Assembly (NCBI GenBank): GCA_035388025.1
Contig: DAOOPA010000050.1
Location: 1 to 6,375 of the forward strand
Direction of reading: 5' to 3'
From: JAAZMX01 sp035388025
GTDB lineage: Bacteria; Patescibacteriota; Patescibacteriia; UBA2196; GWA2-42-15
Length of the DNA: 6,375 nucleotides
Positions 5,020 to 6,375 of the stretch are shown one piece after another (the first letter of the stretch is position 1; every line of letters begins with the position of its first letter). The notes below the pieces were generated by a model. It did no database searches, was not told the origin of the DNA, and worked only from the letters and a program-made list of their open reading frames with translations. The position numbers and the translations under genes were made by a program.

Positions 5020-6222
5020 ATGATTTATCTTGATCACGCCTCTGGTACCCCTCTTGCTGAAGAAGTGGTCAAAGCCATGGCTCCTTTGGGTACGAAAAAT
5101 TTTGGCAACCCCTCATCTTTATATCAATTGGGTCGCCAAGCCGCCGAAGCGCTTCTTTCCTCTCGGTTGTCGGTAGCCAAAGTATTGGGTGCTCTGCCGG
5201 AGGAGATTATCTTTACTGCCGGCGGAACTGAATCTGACAATTTGGCGATTTTTGGAGTAGCCAATCAATTTCTTGATCGGGCCAAAAGCTATCACCTGAT
5301 CACTACCAGCATTGAACACTCGGCTGTTTTGAATAGTTTCCGCGCTTTGGAAAAAATTGGCTTTGCCGTTACTTATTTGCCTGTTGATAAATATGGACTC
5401 ATTTCCGCCCAAGAGGTGATGAAAGCCTTGCGCCCCAACACCTTGCTGGTGAGCATTATTTACGCCAACAACGAGATTGGCGTTATTCAACCAGTGGCGG
5501 AAATTGCCCGGGTGATAAAAAATTATCGCCACATTCAAAGAGTTGATACTATATCGAAAGAGCCTCGTTATCCCATTTTTCATACGGATGCTTGTCAGGC
5601 TGGCGGCTATCTGGATTTAAAGGTAATGAACTTAGGGGTTGATTTAATGACTCTAAATGGTTCCAAAATCTATGGCCCCAAGCAAACAGGCATTTTGTAT
5701 AAAAATAAAGCAATAAAGTTACTGCCCATTATCTATGGCGGCGATCAGGAATTTGGTTTGCGGCCAGGTACGGAAAACGTTCCCGCCATTGTTGGCTTTG
5801 CCAAAGCCTTGGAATTAGCCGCGAAAAGAAAAAAGAAAGAAGCTATCCGCCTGACCAAATTGCGCGATTACTTTATTTTGGAACTTCTAAAAATAAATAA
5901 TACCAGTCTGAACGGACATCCCTCTTGTCGTCTGCCAAATAACGTCAATGTTTCTTTTCTGGGAGTAGAAGGCGAGGCGGTCATGCTAAAATTAGATCGT
6001 TTGGGTATTTGTGTTTCTACCGGTTCGGCTTGTCATAGTTTGAGTTTGGAACCATCTCACGTTATCACCGCTCTGGGCCAGCCGATCGAATATGCCCATG
6101 GCTCCATTCGCTTCACCCTGGGCCAAAGCACTACCAAAAAAGACCTGGATCAGGTGCTGAGAGTACTGCCAAAAATTATTGATGACCTGAGAAAGATGTC
6201 GGCGTTAAGAAATAGCCGCTAA
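5020..6222 (+). CDS. Cysteine desulfurase (NifS/IscS family)
   Basis: This PLP-dependent enzyme converts cysteine to alanine and passes persulfide sulfur to Fe-S scaffolds or tRNA-thiolation enzymes. The 400-residue product begins with the hallmark MIYLDHASGTPL. It shows TAGGTESDN near 66-74, His100 in the IEHSA motif, Asp190 and Gln193 in FHTDACQ, and the PLP lysine Lys216 in NGSKIYGPK. It also has RPGTEN at 248-253 and the catalytic Cys338 in VSTGSACHS. All active-site residues are present and the length is full. About 12-15 extra residues lie at roughly 170-185, before FHTDACQ, compared with E. coli IscS. No scaffold protein gene (IscU/NifU/SufU) is visible in the window. The gene follows the ferredoxin across a 199-base gap with hairpins; a TATACC at 5010-5015 is too close to the ATG to be a clear promoter. 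nifS versus iscS is not resolved. Confidence 0.94.
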   Translation: MIYLDHASGTPLAEEVVKAMAPLGTKNFGNPSSLYQLGRQAAEALLSSRLSVAKVLGALPEEIIFTAGGTESDNLAIFGVANQFLDRAKSYHLITTSIEHSAVLNSFRALEKIGFAVTYLPVDKYGLISAQEVMKALRPNTLLVSIIYANNEIGVIQPVAEIARVIKNYRHIQRVDTISKEPRYPIFHTDACQAGGYLDLKVMNLGVDLMTLNGSKIYGPKQTGILYKNKAIKLLPIIYGGDQEFGLRPGTENVPAIVGFAKALELAAKRKKKEAIRLTKLRDYFILELLKINNTSLNGHPSCRLPNNVNVSFLGVEGEAVMLKLDRLGICVSTGSACHSLSLEPSHVITALGQPIEYAHGSIRFTLGQSTTKKDLDQVLRVLPKIIDDLRKMSALRNSR

Positions 6223-6227
6223 GCTCT

Positions 6228-6319
6228 AAATCTCAATTTCCAATGTCAAACAAAGTTCAAAATTCAAAGCTCAAATTTTTTGTCATTTGGATTTAGGATT
6301 TGATTGGAAATTAGGATTT
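6228..6319. repeat. Imperfect inverted repeat with CAAA/TTTG low-complexity interior
   Basis: The outer arms AAATCTCAATTTCCAAT (6228-6244) and ATTGGAAATTAGGATTT (6303-6319) match as inverted copies at 15 of 17 positions. Pairing continues inward with TCAAA (6246-6250) against TTTGA (6299-6303) after one bulged base, and AAATTCAAA (6260-6268) against TTTGGATTT (6286-6294) with one wobble. The interior is built of CAAA, TTCAAA and TTTGG words. It starts six bases after the cysteine desulfurase stop and encodes nothing. It may be a dispersed intergenic repeat, a MITE-like relic, or a long transcript-end hairpin; a clean U tract is lacking. Confidence 0.55.
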
Positions 6320-6375
6320 TGTTAGGTGCTTGCATAGAACAGCTCTACACAATTTGATATTTTTTAATGATTTTC
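6320..6375. other. Right edge, no recognisable feature
   Basis: The last 56 bases after the inverted repeat are AT-rich and contain no ORF, tRNA-like structure or promoter that I can support. The next gene must begin beyond the window. Confidence 0.5.

Noticed and set aside
1..6375. CRISPR array, tRNA, rRNA, insertion sequence or phage genes
   Set aside because: No regularly spaced direct repeats, cloverleaf-like segments, transposase or phage-type proteins were found on either strand.

Overview
The window looks like chromosomal DNA of an anaerobic, fermentative bacterium of the Candidate Phyla Radiation (Patescibacteria, probably a Parcubacteria-type lineage). This is inferred from several things together. 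Genes are compact and moderately AT-rich, with AT-rich gaps. No start codon is preceded by a clear Shine-Dalgarno sequence. Deoxyribonucleotide synthesis is of the oxygen-sensitive class III type. One flank holds a small single-pass membrane protein, and the other a low-complexity CAAA/TTTG inverted repeat. The standard genetic code applies: stops are TAA, with TGA once, and there are no in-frame TGA codons in the long genes. The assignment is not proven.

Layout. At the left edge (1-282, minus strand) is the N-terminal part of a small coiled-coil plus transmembrane protein of unknown function. A roughly 400-base divergent intergenic region follows. It holds a consensus sigma70-type promoter (TTGACA-N16-TATAAT, 497-524) and two close matches to the NrdR operator, one filling the promoter spacer and one just past the predicted transcription start. 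Downstream are nrdR (685-1161), nrdD (1180-3258) and a 51-codon ORF (3301-3456) carrying the glycyl-radical motif RVVGYL, then a strong bidirectional hairpin terminator (3470-3519). Next come nrdG (3554-4246), a short ribosome-hibernation factor (4271-4588) and a single-cluster ferredoxin (4629-4820). Two hairpins fill the next gap. A NifS/IscS cysteine desulfurase (5020-6222) and an imperfect inverted repeat (6228-6319) complete the window.

How the genes work together. NrdD reduces ribonucleoside triphosphates using a glycyl radical. NrdG installs that radical by reductive cleavage of S-adenosylmethionine with its [4Fe-4S] cluster. The ferredoxin could supply the electron, and the cysteine desulfurase could supply sulfur for both Fe-S proteins. 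NrdR senses ATP/dATP through its ATP-cone and is expected to repress its own operon through the two operators.

The standout observation is that NrdD is split. The large subunit stops after its C-terminal zinc site, and the glycyl-radical domain is encoded by a separate ORF with its own ATG. That ORF lies 42 bases downstream in the same frame, beyond four in-frame stops. This resembles in principle the detached glycyl-radical protein GrcA/YfiD of pyruvate formate-lyase, but here it is in a ribonucleotide reductase.
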